Shown piece by piece: positions 48,164 through 57,155 of a stretch of 64,000 nucleotides of DNA. Position 1 is the stretch's first letter, and every line of letters begins with the position of its first letter. Under the pieces are notes generated by a model, which was not told the DNA's origin, did no database searches, and saw only the letters and a list, made by a program, of their open reading frames with translations. Source of the stretch: Legionella massiliensis (lineage in GTDB: Bacteria > Pseudomonadota > Gammaproteobacteria > Legionellales > Legionellaceae); the NCBI RefSeq assembly GCF_000756815.1, contig NZ_CCVW01000004.1:620001-684000 (forward strand), given 5' to 3'. A program made the translations under genes and the position numbers.

Positions 48164-50284
48164 ATGAAGAAAAGACTATTTATATGGAAGATGCTTATAG
48201 GGTTTCTCACATACACCTCGATCTCAATATCTCAAGCGGCTGGAATTCCTGTTTGGGTTTTTAATCCCTTAACTAGTACCACAATCAGTGTTCCGGCTAA
48301 TAACAAAGCGGTCATTCAATATCAGGTTATTAACCAATCTACACGGTTTCATACTTTGGTGATGGAGTCTACTATTCCAGGCATCACCCCGGTTGTCACA
48401 GATTGTGACCCTAGATGTAATGGTAGCTTTTGCCTACCCACCCGAAACTCCTCTTGTACGCTTACTTTGAATATTGATGGCAGCCAATTGGCTTCTAATC
48501 TAGCAATAATCCCAAGGTTCTGTGAAATGGGAAATCCCCAAATGTGTTATGGTCCCTCGCAGCCCTTAAATATTACCCTAACCCCTGCAGAGGTCTCGCT
48601 TGGCGGAACAATTACGGGCTTAGCTGGCAATTTAACTCTATTGCTCAATGGCAAAGAGTCTTTTATATCAAACACTGACGGCAGCTACTCGTTTACTAGT
48701 AAATTACCTGTGGGGAGCACCTATCAGGTATCTATAGCAAGTCAACCAGACCACCAATTCTGTACCTTGAAAACACCTTCAGGAGTAGTTAATACTCCGG
48801 CAGACATTGTTGTCGATGTGGATTGCAACACCAATGCCTTTAGCTTAGGTGGTTTTCTTACGCTTCCTGTAAATACAGGGCCCGTACTAGTTAGGAATAG
48901 TGATGGGCAAGTACTAACCCTCAGTGAAGCAGGTAATTTCGTCTTTCCAGGCAAAATTGCAGAAGGTGCGCCCTATCAGGTACAAATATCCAACCCGCCG
49001 GGTTTGGCTTGCAATGTCTATGATGGTAAAGGAACTATGGGGCATGGCGATTTCCCCAATGTATCAGTGATCTGTGCTCATGACGGATATCCAGTAAGCG
49101 GAACGGTGACCAATCTAACAGGTACCCTAACCTTAACGCTTAATGATAGCGAAAGTATTACCTTGAATAATAATGGCCCTATCACCGCCGTAGCAAAAAC
49201 CAACAAAGCAGCTCAAAGCAACGTTGGTTTTGTATTTTCATCCTTAGTACCTGACAACAATCCTTATACAGTAGCTGTACAATCATCAAGTCCCGATGAG
49301 GTCTGCAGTTGTACATCTAATTGTTCTGGCGTATCGACAGGATTCCCTGTATCGGTTGGTGTTAGTTGTCAACCAATCGCCACTACTATACTATCTGTAA
49401 CGCCAACAGCTACCATCCCCGTGACAAGTGATCGTTCTCTAACTAGTCAAAATATTACAATAACAAATATTGGCACTGCTGATGCCCTTGACGTTTTTAT
49501 ACACTTTCCTTCTGCATGGACTGGAGTGCAAGAGACGGTTCCCTTTGATTGCAACAGGATTCCACCGGGCGGGACCTGCACAGTAACCTTTAGTTCAACG
49601 ATCCCCTATGTTGCACGTAGTTCAACGGATGCCTCTGTTGCCACAGACTCTGACCTTATAGTAACTGGTGACAATATAGTCCAGAATCCAAAAATAGCCC
49701 TGGCTTTTACTATTCAGGATTATTTAGTTTGGCAAGTTGCGATAAACGATCTTGGCGTTATGCAGGCTCAAGTGATTGATAAGGACGATTTCACTAATAT
49801 ACCCTGGGGGGCTCTTAATATAGTCACAGGTACAACGAATAAGTTAGATGGTTTTGCTAATACAAAAACAATTTTCCTGGTTGAGACTGCATCTGGTGTT
49901 ACTAATAGTGCTGGGGTAAGTTGTTATACCAGTAGAAATGGTGGTGCGTCAGTGGGTGAATGGTACTTACCTGCTATTTGTCAATTAGGTGGTGCAAGAC
50001 AGAATGCTAAGTGTGAAAATTTGATGAAAATAGCGAATATTAACTCCAATCTGGTTCAAGATAAAAATTTTGGTAACCTTGTACATCCCCCAATCCCGCC
50101 CTCTACTACTACCACTTACTACTGGAGTTCTACAGAAAGCTCGACAAATCCTATGAATGCTTGGTTAGAGACCTTTACGGAACCAGGAAGGAGCCCTCAG
50201 ATCGAAATACCTAAAAACGCCCAGGATGTTATCAATGTTAGTAGGATTAATGCGCGCTGCGCCCGAACTATGAACATACCTTAA
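48164..50284 (+). CDS. Large secreted protein with beta modules and a C-terminal DUF1566-like domain, paralogue 2
   Basis: A 706-residue tandem paralogue of the preceding gene with the same signal peptide, three beta modules, cysteine domain and DUF1566-like end. It starts ATG where the first copy has GTG. Compared with copy 1 it has extra residues near 345 (KTNKAAQ), near 485-500 (SSTDASVATDSDL) and near the C-terminus (two extra stretches). Identity is very high at 48360-48570 and 49855-50050 and much lower between, a mosaic that suggests gene conversion. Probably also a surface or secreted protein. Confidence 0.85.
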   Translation: MKKRLFIWKMLIGFLTYTSISISQAAGIPVWVFNPLTSTTISVPANNKAVIQYQVINQSTRFHTLVMESTIPGITPVVTDCDPRCNGSFCLPTRNSSCTLTLNIDGSQLASNLAIIPRFCEMGNPQMCYGPSQPLNITLTPAEVSLGGTITGLAGNLTLLLNGKESFISNTDGSYSFTSKLPVGSTYQVSIASQPDHQFCTLKTPSGVVNTPADIVVDVDCNTNAFSLGGFLTLPVNTGPVLVRNSDGQVLTLSEAGNFVFPGKIAEGAPYQVQISNPPGLACNVYDGKGTMGHGDFPNVSVICAHDGYPVSGTVTNLTGTLTLTLNDSESITLNNNGPITAVAKTNKAAQSNVGFVFSSLVPDNNPYTVAVQSSSPDEVCSCTSNCSGVSTGFPVSVGVSCQPIATTILSVTPTATIPVTSDRSLTSQNITITNIGTADALDVFIHFPSAWTGVQETVPFDCNRIPPGGTCTVTFSSTIPYVARSSTDASVATDSDLIVTGDNIVQNPKIALAFTIQDYLVWQVAINDLGVMQAQVIDKDDFTNIPWGALNIVTGTTNKLDGFANTKTIFLVETASGVTNSAGVSCYTSRNGGASVGEWYLPAICQLGGARQNAKCENLMKIANINSNLVQDKNFGNLVHPPIPPSTTTTYYWSSTESSTNPMNAWLETFTEPGRSPQIEIPKNAQDVINVSRINARCARTMNIP

Positions 50285-50294
50285 TTTTTGAGAG

Positions 50295-50318
50295 ATCCCG
50301 CGGTCGATGCCGCGGGAT
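50295..50318 (+). terminator. Stem-loop after paralogue 2
   Basis: The same 9-bp ATCCCGCGG / CCGCGGGAT stem with TCGATG loop as after paralogue 1, followed by TTAATG. Confidence 0.75.
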
Positions 50319-50384
50319 TTAATGTAATAGCTCACGTGGGATGTAAAAATCCTGGAGAAAGTCCGCTTTTGACCCGTCTCGAAT

Positions 50385-50540
50385 TCCCGCGGCTTGAGCG
50401 TAATCAAGGTTTTCCTTAGATAAGAAGTGGGGGGACGTGACCTATCAATGGCGTCAACTTAAGTATTTTTATGCCGCACCTCCCCCTCTCTCTAACTCTC
50501 TCCCCAAGGGGCGAGAGGACATATCGTCTTCGAACCAGCC
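50385..50540. repeat. Composite dispersed repeat
   Basis: CCCGCGGCTTGAGCGTAATC, then a stretch matching the reverse complement of 54430-54480 (ATCAAGGTTTTCCTTAGATA), then GACCTAT and AATGGCGTCAACTTAAG. The last part matches 26207 and runs uninterrupted through CCCCAAGGGGCGAG here. Confidence 0.65.
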
Positions 50541-50547
50541 CCCCCTC

Positions 50548-51426
50548 TCAAAGATACTTAGTCTTATAATCCTCAAAAATATCTTGAGTAATTCTTTGGA
50601 CATCTGTGCCTTTAACAGGCCAGCAGAGTGTTTTCCAAAGTGTCCAGCCCATAGCACGAACCCAGGTTGCTCGATCTAAGGAAAGCGCAGTTTGAAATAC
50701 CTGACGACTCTCGTCACTAAACAGATTCCAGGCAATGGCTAAATCACAGGCCGGATCCCCAATTGCTAGCTGGCCAAAATCAATGACTGCGCAAAGTTTT
50801 CCGTCCTGTACTAATAGATTACCTATAGCAATATCACCGTGAACCCAAACAGGCTTGGTTTCCCAGCTCGAAGAAATTGCCTTAGTCCAAAGCTGTTTTA
50901 CAAGACTTTGTTCTTTTTGATTTTCAATTTTTGCAAGAGCCTGACGCATTTCATCATCATAAACAGAAAGCGCCCCTCCTCTATGGAAATTATGAGCACC
51001 GGCGATTGGACCGCCTGTAGAGTCTATCTTTTGTAAGTCTGCTAGAAAACCACCTAGCGCCTTAGCTAATTGATTCAGATCTTGCACAGAACTAACAGAA
51101 ATAGTTTCCCCTTTAATCCAACGGTTAATAGACCAATGCCAGGGATAATCCTCGCAGGGTTTTCCCAGAGCCAACGGTGTTGTGATTTGGCAAGCTAGAT
51201 CTTTTGCTAAAATTGGCAGCCAATGAAATTCCTTCACTATTTGCGGCGCATAATCCTCAGCACTGGGAAGACGAATGGTCATTTCTTCGCCCAAATGAAA
51301 GGTACGATTGTCCCAACCACTTTGTTTAACAGGCTGAACTGTAAGTGTTTGCCATTGAGGAAATTGCGTAGCGACTAATTTCTTAGCAAGGGTTGTATTT
51401 ATCTCCAAAGAAATCTCCTCTATCAC
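50548..51426 (-). CDS. Aminoglycoside phosphotransferase (APH) family kinase
   Basis: A 292-residue small-molecule kinase of the APH fold. The catalytic loop is VWVHGDIAIGNLLV near residue 192 and the DFG-like metal site is VIDFGQLAIGDPACD. Such proteins phosphorylate antibiotics, choline or sugars; the substrate is not clear here. A GTG start overlaps the TAG stop of the upstream HAD-type gene (TAGTG), so the two are coupled. Confidence 0.88.
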   Translation of the reverse strand: MIEEISLEINTTLAKKLVATQFPQWQTLTVQPVKQSGWDNRTFHLGEEMTIRLPSAEDYAPQIVKEFHWLPILAKDLACQITTPLALGKPCEDYPWHWSINRWIKGETISVSSVQDLNQLAKALGGFLADLQKIDSTGGPIAGAHNFHRGGALSVYDDEMRQALAKIENQKEQSLVKQLWTKAISSSWETKPVWVHGDIAIGNLLVQDGKLCAVIDFGQLAIGDPACDLAIAWNLFSDESRQVFQTALSLDRATWVRAMGWTLWKTLCWPVKGTDVQRITQDIFEDYKTKYL

Positions 51427-52553
51427 TACAGTTGATACTGTTGTTCACCATCAACACTAGGCTGATTGAGAGAGTCATGAACAGTTTTCCTGGGAGGCTT
51501 TAACATATCGGGGAAATGCCCAACTTTTGGTCTTTTTATATTTTCAGGATTATCAGAATTGTCGACGATAGACGAAAGACTCTGTTGCATTGAGCCATAG
51601 CTAAGGTTTCCTGATTCTTGGTCAACTATAGTCTCTTCCTCCATTATTTTTGCAACAGCAAAACCAATAACCGCTGATAAAACAGCTGAACCACCACCCA
51701 AAACTGCGGCCAAAGCTAATACACCGAATACACCAAATCCAAAGGGAGCGAATACGCCTGTTGCAGCAAGGGAAATACCTAGGACTGCTCCCAAAACAAA
51801 GCCTGTAGCTCCGCTATAGCCGCCAACTTTAATAGCACTGAAATTAGATCTTGGTTCATGCTTGGGATCAAAGGGTTCTCTAGGCTCTATTTTTTCTTCT
51901 GGTTGCGCAGAGGTTTTGGCATCTAATTCCTCCTCTTGCGGCAAAAGAAGTCGTATATCGCTGAGATATTGCTCCCAGTCAAATTGTCCTGGTGAAAGTC
52001 GATAACCATGCATCGTAGCAGCTACCCCGCTATCTAAGACTGCGAGCTTCATAGCTTCAAAGTCAGTCACACTATCATCGAGGACATAAATGTGGCTTGG
52101 CCTCGCTTGGCGTAATAAATGACTAACATCGAAATATTTCGCACCAGAGCACATTATAGTTAATTTAGCTATTTCCTCTTCGGAAAAGCCCTGATAACGA
52201 AATAAGGCTGCAATATATTCAACGCGATTTTTGGTGATTATGTTTATTCTGACCTGGCTGTCACAACTCAATAATTCATGAAAGAAAGTCACTGCCGCGG
52301 GAGACATTAGCAAATCGCCATCTGTTTGTTCGGCGTAATTAAAGGACGGGTTATAGGGACCAAATTTCTCTTCAAATAAGCGCAGCAGCTCCTCAGCATT
52401 TTTCATCGGAGTTTCTTTGTAATCTTGCACAAAATTTGGTAGTGGTTGATAGTTTTGTAGCAGAGATTGGTAAAATGGAGTAAAAACTGTTTCATTACCC
52501 GCCCTTCCAGTCACTGTGCCGTCAAAATCTGTAAAAATGTCTACTATTGTCAT
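51426..52553 (-). CDS. HAD-like protein with glycine-zipper membrane segment
   Basis: A 375-residue protein. Residues 1-200 are a haloacid-dehalogenase fold: DIFTDFDGTVTG near the start with the nucleophilic DxD, INIITKNRVEYI (a motif II Thr position), and YVLDDSVTDFEAMK as the acidic motif. About 246-301 is a glycine-rich hydrophobic hairpin (GATGFVLGAVLGISLAATGV ... VIGFAVAKIM), a glycine-zipper-like membrane segment. The C-terminal part is polar and acidic (EEETIVDQESG). HAD plus such a hairpin is unusual. An exported or membrane-inserting role is inference. Upstream of the coupled APH-like kinase. Confidence 0.78.
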   Translation of the reverse strand: MTIVDIFTDFDGTVTGRAGNETVFTPFYQSLLQNYQPLPNFVQDYKETPMKNAEELLRLFEEKFGPYNPSFNYAEQTDGDLLMSPAAVTFFHELLSCDSQVRINIITKNRVEYIAALFRYQGFSEEEIAKLTIMCSGAKYFDVSHLLRQARPSHIYVLDDSVTDFEAMKLAVLDSGVAATMHGYRLSPGQFDWEQYLSDIRLLLPQEEELDAKTSAQPEEKIEPREPFDPKHEPRSNFSAIKVGGYSGATGFVLGAVLGISLAATGVFAPFGFGVFGVLALAAVLGGGSAVLSAVIGFAVAKIMEEETIVDQESGNLSYGSMQQSLSSIVDNSDNPENIKRPKVGHFPDMLKPPRKTVHDSLNQPSVDGEQQYQL

Positions 52554-52701
52554 TGATTTTCCCTATTACGGACTGCGTTTTTTATTTAACTAATTGATTA
52601 AAAATTAAAATTAAAAGGTTCCAGAAATAAAAAAAAACACAAGGATACTCCTTGTATTCAGAAAATAGCAAGGAAATTCATATAATTTTTTTAACTAGAT
52701 G

Positions 52702-52730
52702 TTGACAAATTCTCCATATAGAAAAATAAT
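52702..52730 (+). promoter_or_regulatory. Sigma-70 type promoter
   Basis: TTGACA at 52702-52707 and AATAAT at 52725-52730, spaced by 17 nt, just ahead of the cysteine protease gene. The 27-nt leader ends in the binding site AGGGG. Confidence 0.7.
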
Positions 52731-52756
52731 GCGCCATTGCTTTTTAGGGGATAAAC

Positions 52757-53821
52757 ATGGTGCAATTCAAACAACTCTCGCGTGCTTTACTATTGACTCT
52801 ACTCTCTACTCAGGCTGGTTTTGCTAAAGATGTTGAGGTTGTTGGTTCAACTCAATATCGCTTGAAAGAGTCTAATGCATCGGCTAGAGCAACAAGCAAT
52901 GACAAAACTATTCAATTACTCCATGTACAATTGTCTGAAGAAGCAAAAGAGCGATTAACCAAACGTGCCGCAGATATTCTAACTAATAAAAACCAAGCTC
53001 TGTTAGCAAAGGCATCCACCGATAATTTACCTGCAAAAACTCAATTAGGTATGAATAAGGTTCCCGTTTTGGATCAGGGAATGCATGGCACCTGCGTTAC
53101 CTTTGCTGTAACAGCTGCCTTGGATGCAGTACTTAATAAAGGCGATTACATCAGCCAGGTTTGCAGCCTGCAATTAGGTTCTTATCTTGAAAAACATGGC
53201 TATAGCATAAGTGGTTGGGATGGTAGTTATGCCCGTACAGTAATAAGCCAAATCGAACAATATGGGATTGTTAATCAGGATAAGCAAAAAAAATACGGGT
53301 GTGGTGGCTTAAAACAATACCCCGCTTATTATATGCCTAATTTTAATTCCTTCATTGAGCCTGAAACTTATCAGGGAATGAGTGAATGGGTTTTCGGCCA
53401 GACTGCTAGCTGGTCAAATGCTTATTATTCTAAAGATCCAGAGCGCACTTTAAATGAAGTTAAACAAGCTCTTCTTGCTAAAGATAGATTGGTTTTTGCG
53501 GTTTTATTACCACGTACTGATCTGGGTCTTGCTGGAGCTGTAGGAAAACATAACACCTGGTTTGCCAAGGATAGCTGGGTTTTAACGCCTGAAATATCTC
53601 AGGGTGTAAGAAACGCTGATTCCGCTCATGAACTGGTCATCACTGGCTATGATGATAATGCAGAAGCGTCTGATAATCATGGAAACAAACACAAAGGCCT
53701 ATTAACTTTGCGTAACTCCTGGGGAGATTCCGTAGGTGATGATGGTGAGTTTTATATGTCTTATGACTATTTTAAGTTGCTGACCTATGATGTTAGAAGG
53801 ATTTCTCCGCTGGCTAGATAA
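52757..53821 (+). CDS. Secreted papain-like (C1A) cysteine protease
   Basis: A 354-residue protease of the C1A family with a signal peptide at about 1-23. The catalytic Cys is C113 in MHGTCVTFAVTAALDA (the usual GSCWAF context is GTCVTF), with the oxyanion Gln in VLDQG just before. The His is H291 (SAHELVITGYDD) and the Asn N320 (LRNSWGDS). The pro-region is short. A type II secreted virulence-associated protease is inferred. A sigma-70 promoter is visible upstream. Confidence 0.9.
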   Translation: MVQFKQLSRALLLTLLSTQAGFAKDVEVVGSTQYRLKESNASARATSNDKTIQLLHVQLSEEAKERLTKRAADILTNKNQALLAKASTDNLPAKTQLGMNKVPVLDQGMHGTCVTFAVTAALDAVLNKGDYISQVCSLQLGSYLEKHGYSISGWDGSYARTVISQIEQYGIVNQDKQKKYGCGGLKQYPAYYMPNFNSFIEPETYQGMSEWVFGQTASWSNAYYSKDPERTLNEVKQALLAKDRLVFAVLLPRTDLGLAGAVGKHNTWFAKDSWVLTPEISQGVRNADSAHELVITGYDDNAEASDNHGNKHKGLLTLRNSWGDSVGDDGEFYMSYDYFKLLTYDVRRISPLAR

Positions 53822-53904
53822 GGGCTGCCCCGCTAATAACACTTGCTCAGCATATACCTAATAATCTATCTTAATGAAGGTTCTCTCAACTGGATTAAGA
53901 CTAA

Positions 53905-54375
53905 ATGAATAATAAAATTTTGCGGGGTTTATTTCTGTTTTTTTCACTAAGTTCTATTGCGATCGCATCTGAGTCTGTCTCACAGACAGAATCAGATGCT
54001 GCTCGAATTTCTATGCTGGAAAAAGCCTTTGCACCTGCTACGGCTGACAGAGTAGCGGAAATGTTTGCGAAGGCAAATAAAGAGCGTAATGGAGCCGTGC
54101 AATTTATGCTTTTTTCTGACCAGCTGAAAAATGAGCATAAAAGCGACTGGCCTTATTGGGTATCTGGCACTTCCAGCCCATGGATTACAGGTTATTCAAT
54201 CAAGAAAACGTCCTTGTCTAAGGGTAGCTATCAATTCGATATCACCTATCAATGGGCAACAGCTGATGGTCCTTTTAAGCCGGCATTAGAACAAAAAATT
54301 GTTGTAGAGCCTGTACCTAAAAATGCGAACTCTTCGCAAAAATGGTGGATAAGCAAATTTGTAACTGTTCAATAA
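53905..54375 (+). CDS. Secreted hypothetical protein
   Basis: A 156-residue protein with a signal peptide of about 21 residues (LRGLFLFFSLSSIAIA). The mature part has a helical region followed by strands (SKGSYQFDITYQWATADG, KWWISKFVTVQ), a shape seen in NTF2-like or lipocalin-like small proteins, but I cannot name it. It lies 83 nt downstream of the protease gene and could be cotranscribed. Confidence 0.7.
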   Translation: MNNKILRGLFLFFSLSSIAIASESVSQTESDAARISMLEKAFAPATADRVAEMFAKANKERNGAVQFMLFSDQLKNEHKSDWPYWVSGTSSPWITGYSIKKTSLSKGSYQFDITYQWATADGPFKPALEQKIVVEPVPKNANSSQKWWISKFVTVQ

Positions 54376-54466
54376 CTGCGGAGCCGGGAAAGGAGGAAAC
54401 TCCCTTCTCCTCAGCGGGTACTGCAATTGTAATAGGTTACGTCCCCCCACCTCTTATCTAAGGAAA

Positions 54467-54745
54467 ACCTTGATGCAGCGCAGCGCTGAGTGATCCTGAC
54501 ATTTTTTCAATCAAATGGTTGTTTAAATCTCTATATGGGCATTAATCGGTTACTTTGACTTATATGTGTGTCGTTCCCGCGTAGGCGGGAAACCATTTCT
54601 CAAAGTGGTTCCTCACTTTGTTTGCACGATGGTTTCCCGCCTACGCGGGAATGACACACAAAAGAACAGAAAGAACTTATATGGCACATGCTTTCTGTTT
54701 AAAAAAATGCCAGGATTCCTCAGCGCTGCGCTGCATCAAGGCTAC
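54467..54745 (-). mobile_element. MITE-like element, copy 2 (loop inverted)
   Basis: The reverse complement of the element at 20555-20833 with small differences in the right part. The arms are at 54566-54596 and 54629-54659. The 32-nt loop at 54597-54628 is, unlike the flanks, in the same orientation as in copy 1. Ends are inverted CCTTGATGCAGCGCAGCGCTGAG. It is set in a 466-nt gap that otherwise holds only repeats. Confidence 0.85.
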
Positions 54746-54762
54746 ACTTATTTGACAAATCG

Positions 54763-54799
54763 TAGCCTTGATGCAGCGCAGCGTAATCAAGGTTTTCCT
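54763..54799 (+). repeat. GTAGCCTTGATGCAG repeat
   Basis: GTAGCCTTGATGCAGCGCAG then CGTAATCAAGG recurs near 56284-56322 and, in part, near 19033. Confidence 0.6.
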
Positions 54800-54841
54800 T
54801 AGATGAGGGTTTAGGCAAAGATATAGATTTTGTTGCTAAAA

Positions 54842-55189
54842 TCAGCCTGTAGGTGAAGACTGGCTGTTAGCGATTTCAAGATGTTCCTTACTTGTTTCAA
54901 CCGCTTTCTTTTCATTTTTAGCAAAAAAACTCTGTTTAGCCTGAGCTAGGCTTTCATTAATAACGCGGTCAGGTGCAGGAATTAATTCACGTAGAATTAG
55001 TGGGCCAAGCTCGGGAAGCACTATTTGTTCTTGCATTAAAGCAATAAATGGTTCCAGATTGCTGAGCTCCGGCTCTTTGCCGCTACTGTTATCAGTAAAA
55101 ATAAAACGCCCAAGTTGCTCATAAGGGACCAAAGTTTGTATACAAGCGATGAATGTAATTAAGAATGATGGTGGGTTAAGTGAGGTCAT
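54842..55189 (-). CDS. Hypothetical protein or gene remnant
   Basis: A 115-residue reading frame with a hydrophobic opening (FLITFIACIQTLV), then an acidic region and a polar tail (KEHLEIANSQSSPTG). No strong ribosome binding site is seen. It may be a small gene or the 3' end of a larger one. I recognise no family. Confidence 0.4.
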   Translation of the reverse strand: MTSLNPPSFLITFIACIQTLVPYEQLGRFIFTDNSSGKEPELSNLEPFIALMQEQIVLPELGPLILRELIPAPDRVINESLAQAKQSFFAKNEKKAVETSKEHLEIANSQSSPTG

Positions 55190-55330
55190 CACTAGTAATT
55201 TCGATGCATACTGCGAATTATTAGCACTAACTGGAAATCGTAATGAGCCGATTCAGTCTGTGACAAGTACCAGCTCATTATAGGATCATCCACCCTGTAG
55301 AGCCGTGTCGTTCTTTGATACGGTTTTATC

Positions 55331-55373
55331 TATACCCAAGTAACTTCAAGATGCATGATTTTACTTGGGTATA
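55331..55373. other. Long hairpin ahead of the TrmN6-like gene
   Basis: TATACCCAAGTAA at 55331-55343 pairs perfectly with TTACTTGGGTATA at 55361-55373. It is just upstream of the methyltransferase gene and could be a terminator for transcripts arriving from the left or a leader structure. Confidence 0.5.
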
Positions 55374-55431
55374 TATACTTGTCGCATCCCCTTTATATGT
55401 TTATCATAATATTTTATCAGTCTGTTTCAAC

Positions 55432-56061
55432 ATGATGCATTTTACTTATAACTACCAACAACCTGATGAATATCATTTCAGTCTAGACTCAGTCCATCTT
55501 GCGGAATTTGTTGCAGCCGAATTGAAATCTCACCCTGATCTTGGTTCCTTACGAATATTAGATCTCTGCGCGGGCTGTGGGATCATTGGGATGGAATTAT
55601 CTTGGTATCTTCAAGCAATTCGACAGATTGACTTTATTGAGATTCAGGAGATTTATACGGACTATTTTTATCAAAACTTAGCGAACATCAATCGACCTGA
55701 ATTGCAATTTCGCTGGCATCTTTTAAATTATGATGAGTTGCACGAGAAAAAATGGGAAGGCAAATATGATTTGATTATCTCTAATCCACCCTATTTCCAA
55801 CAAGGCCATGGAATGCTTTCACCGTCCAACTTTAAAAATCGTTGCCGGTTTTATTTGGATAGCTCTTTTCAGAATTATATTTTGGCGCTAGAGAATTCGC
55901 TTGCGAATAAGGGTAAGGCTTATTTTTTATTACGCCCATTAGAACATCATGGTTTTGATTTATTTTCTGATATACAAAAAATACTGCAGGAAACGTCCGT
56001 AACTGCAAAAAAAACATCACATATTCGCGGTTCGGATATTATTTTGTTAGAAAAACTGTAA
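55432..56061 (+). CDS. tRNA1(Val) A37 N6-methyltransferase-like (TrmN6/YfiC)
   Basis: A 209-residue class I methyltransferase. The SAM site is LDLCAGCGIIGMEL near residue 47, followed by IEIQEIYTDYF, and the adenine-N6 motif is SNPPYFQQG. The plan matches TrmN6, which methylates A37 of tRNA1(Val). A start at 55432 (MMHFTYNYQQP) is chosen since upstream codons cover the hairpin. The stop TAA lies within a GTAATAGGTTATG repeat end, so the element supplies the stop codon. Confidence 0.8.
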   Translation: MMHFTYNYQQPDEYHFSLDSVHLAEFVAAELKSHPDLGSLRILDLCAGCGIIGMELSWYLQAIRQIDFIEIQEIYTDYFYQNLANINRPELQFRWHLLNYDELHEKKWEGKYDLIISNPPYFQQGHGMLSPSNFKNRCRFYLDSSFQNYILALENSLANKGKAYFLLRPLEHHGFDLFSDIQKILQETSVTAKKTSHIRGSDIILLEKL

Positions 56062-56267
56062 TAGGTTATGTCCCTCCTGGTCTCAACACTACGTCATCCA
56101 GAGCGCAGCGAAGGATCTCCTGAATGTGGCGCCGTGCTAATCCCGGAGATCCTTCGCTGCGCTCAGGATGACGTGGCGTTGGGGGGACAGGGCGTTCAAT
56201 TACAGACACTTGTGTAGATACCTATGGGGCAAGCCGCGGGAATTCGGGACGGGGGTGACCTATTACG
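56057..56267. repeat. Repeat with TGTAATAGGT ends, nested families
   Basis: The left end TGTAATAGGTTATGTCC overlaps the methylase stop and the right end is GGTGACCTATTAC. Inside are a palindromic core (56092-56173) and an AGATACCTATGGGGCAAGCC stretch at 56216. Two families thus occur within a third. The 308-nt gap to the next gene is otherwise empty. Confidence 0.7.
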
Positions 56268-56369
56268 GCTACGATTTGTCAAATAAGTGTAGCCTTGATG
56301 CAGCGCAGCGTAATCAAGGTTTCATTTAAAATTCACTGCTTCGGGATTCGAATCATATTCCGATATTTA

Positions 56370-57155
56370 TCACAATGACAAACTATTGCTACTCTCCTCA
56401 TCAGTTTCTTCTGACCAGATAGAATTCGCTTCCAGGTCCATTACTTCGTAAATAAGCAACCCAATCTTTGTTGCAACATCTACATTGTGTGTAAATAAAA
56501 AATGAGAAGAGGCTTGTTCATCAGTTGCAGCTGTCATGAACTCAAAATAACACTTCCATGCCCAGGTTTTTGCCCAGTAGTCTTCAACTTCATGAAAAAG
56601 ATCTTCTACTTTACAATTTAATTTATCCAATACAAAAACGAGTTGATCGCTATCGCTAATTACATGCTTCATTTTAATGGCAAACTGGAGTTTAAAATCC
56701 TTCCCTAGCCCCTTTGTATCCAATATAGCAGCTAGTTGTTCGCTAGTAGTAATAACCATATCGAGCGCATCAACAAAACACTCGGGGCAGTAGCTGCTCA
56801 TTCTTGAAGATAAATTTATTAAATCTTCCAATTTAAAAATAGTTTTAAATTGCTCTGCAAACATGCTCATTACATCTTTAACAAATTCTTTGGTCTTGGG
56901 ATTTCTCTCGTAATCCCAGGAATTTAGTCCATTTTCCACAGCCAGCCGATAATGCGTGCTTATAATAAGCATAAACAAATTCTGAATTTGCTCTACAGAG
57001 GACATGGTTTTTAGCTTTTCTCTATGGGTTACTATAAACTCAAACAACTCCTTACCATGAAATTTTTCTGCTAATTTAACAAAACCTTCATCGCTGAATT
57101 TTTTCTGAAAAAAGGTTGTTTTAAAAGATGATTTATCGTTTTTAGCTTGCATCAA
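56370..57155 (-). CDS. Hypothetical helical protein, possible effector
   Basis: A 261-residue, wholly alpha-helical-looking soluble protein that I do not recognise. The C-terminal tail EETDEESSNSLSL is acidic then polar, in the style of Dot/Icm translocation tails. No signal peptide. ATG at 57155 or the next codon is the start. An exported role is inference from the tail and the genome context. Confidence 0.65.
   Translation of the reverse strand: MMQAKNDKSSFKTTFFQKKFSDEGFVKLAEKFHGKELFEFIVTHREKLKTMSSVEQIQNLFMLIISTHYRLAVENGLNSWDYERNPKTKEFVKDVMSMFAEQFKTIFKLEDLINLSSRMSSYCPECFVDALDMVITTSEQLAAILDTKGLGKDFKLQFAIKMKHVISDSDQLVFVLDKLNCKVEDLFHEVEDYWAKTWAWKCYFEFMTAATDEQASSHFLFTHNVDVATKIGLLIYEVMDLEANSIWSEETDEESSNSLSL

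Noticed and set aside
54566-54802. Frame of 78 residues in the MITE
   Set aside because: It is made of repeat sequence that recurs elsewhere; no start signals.
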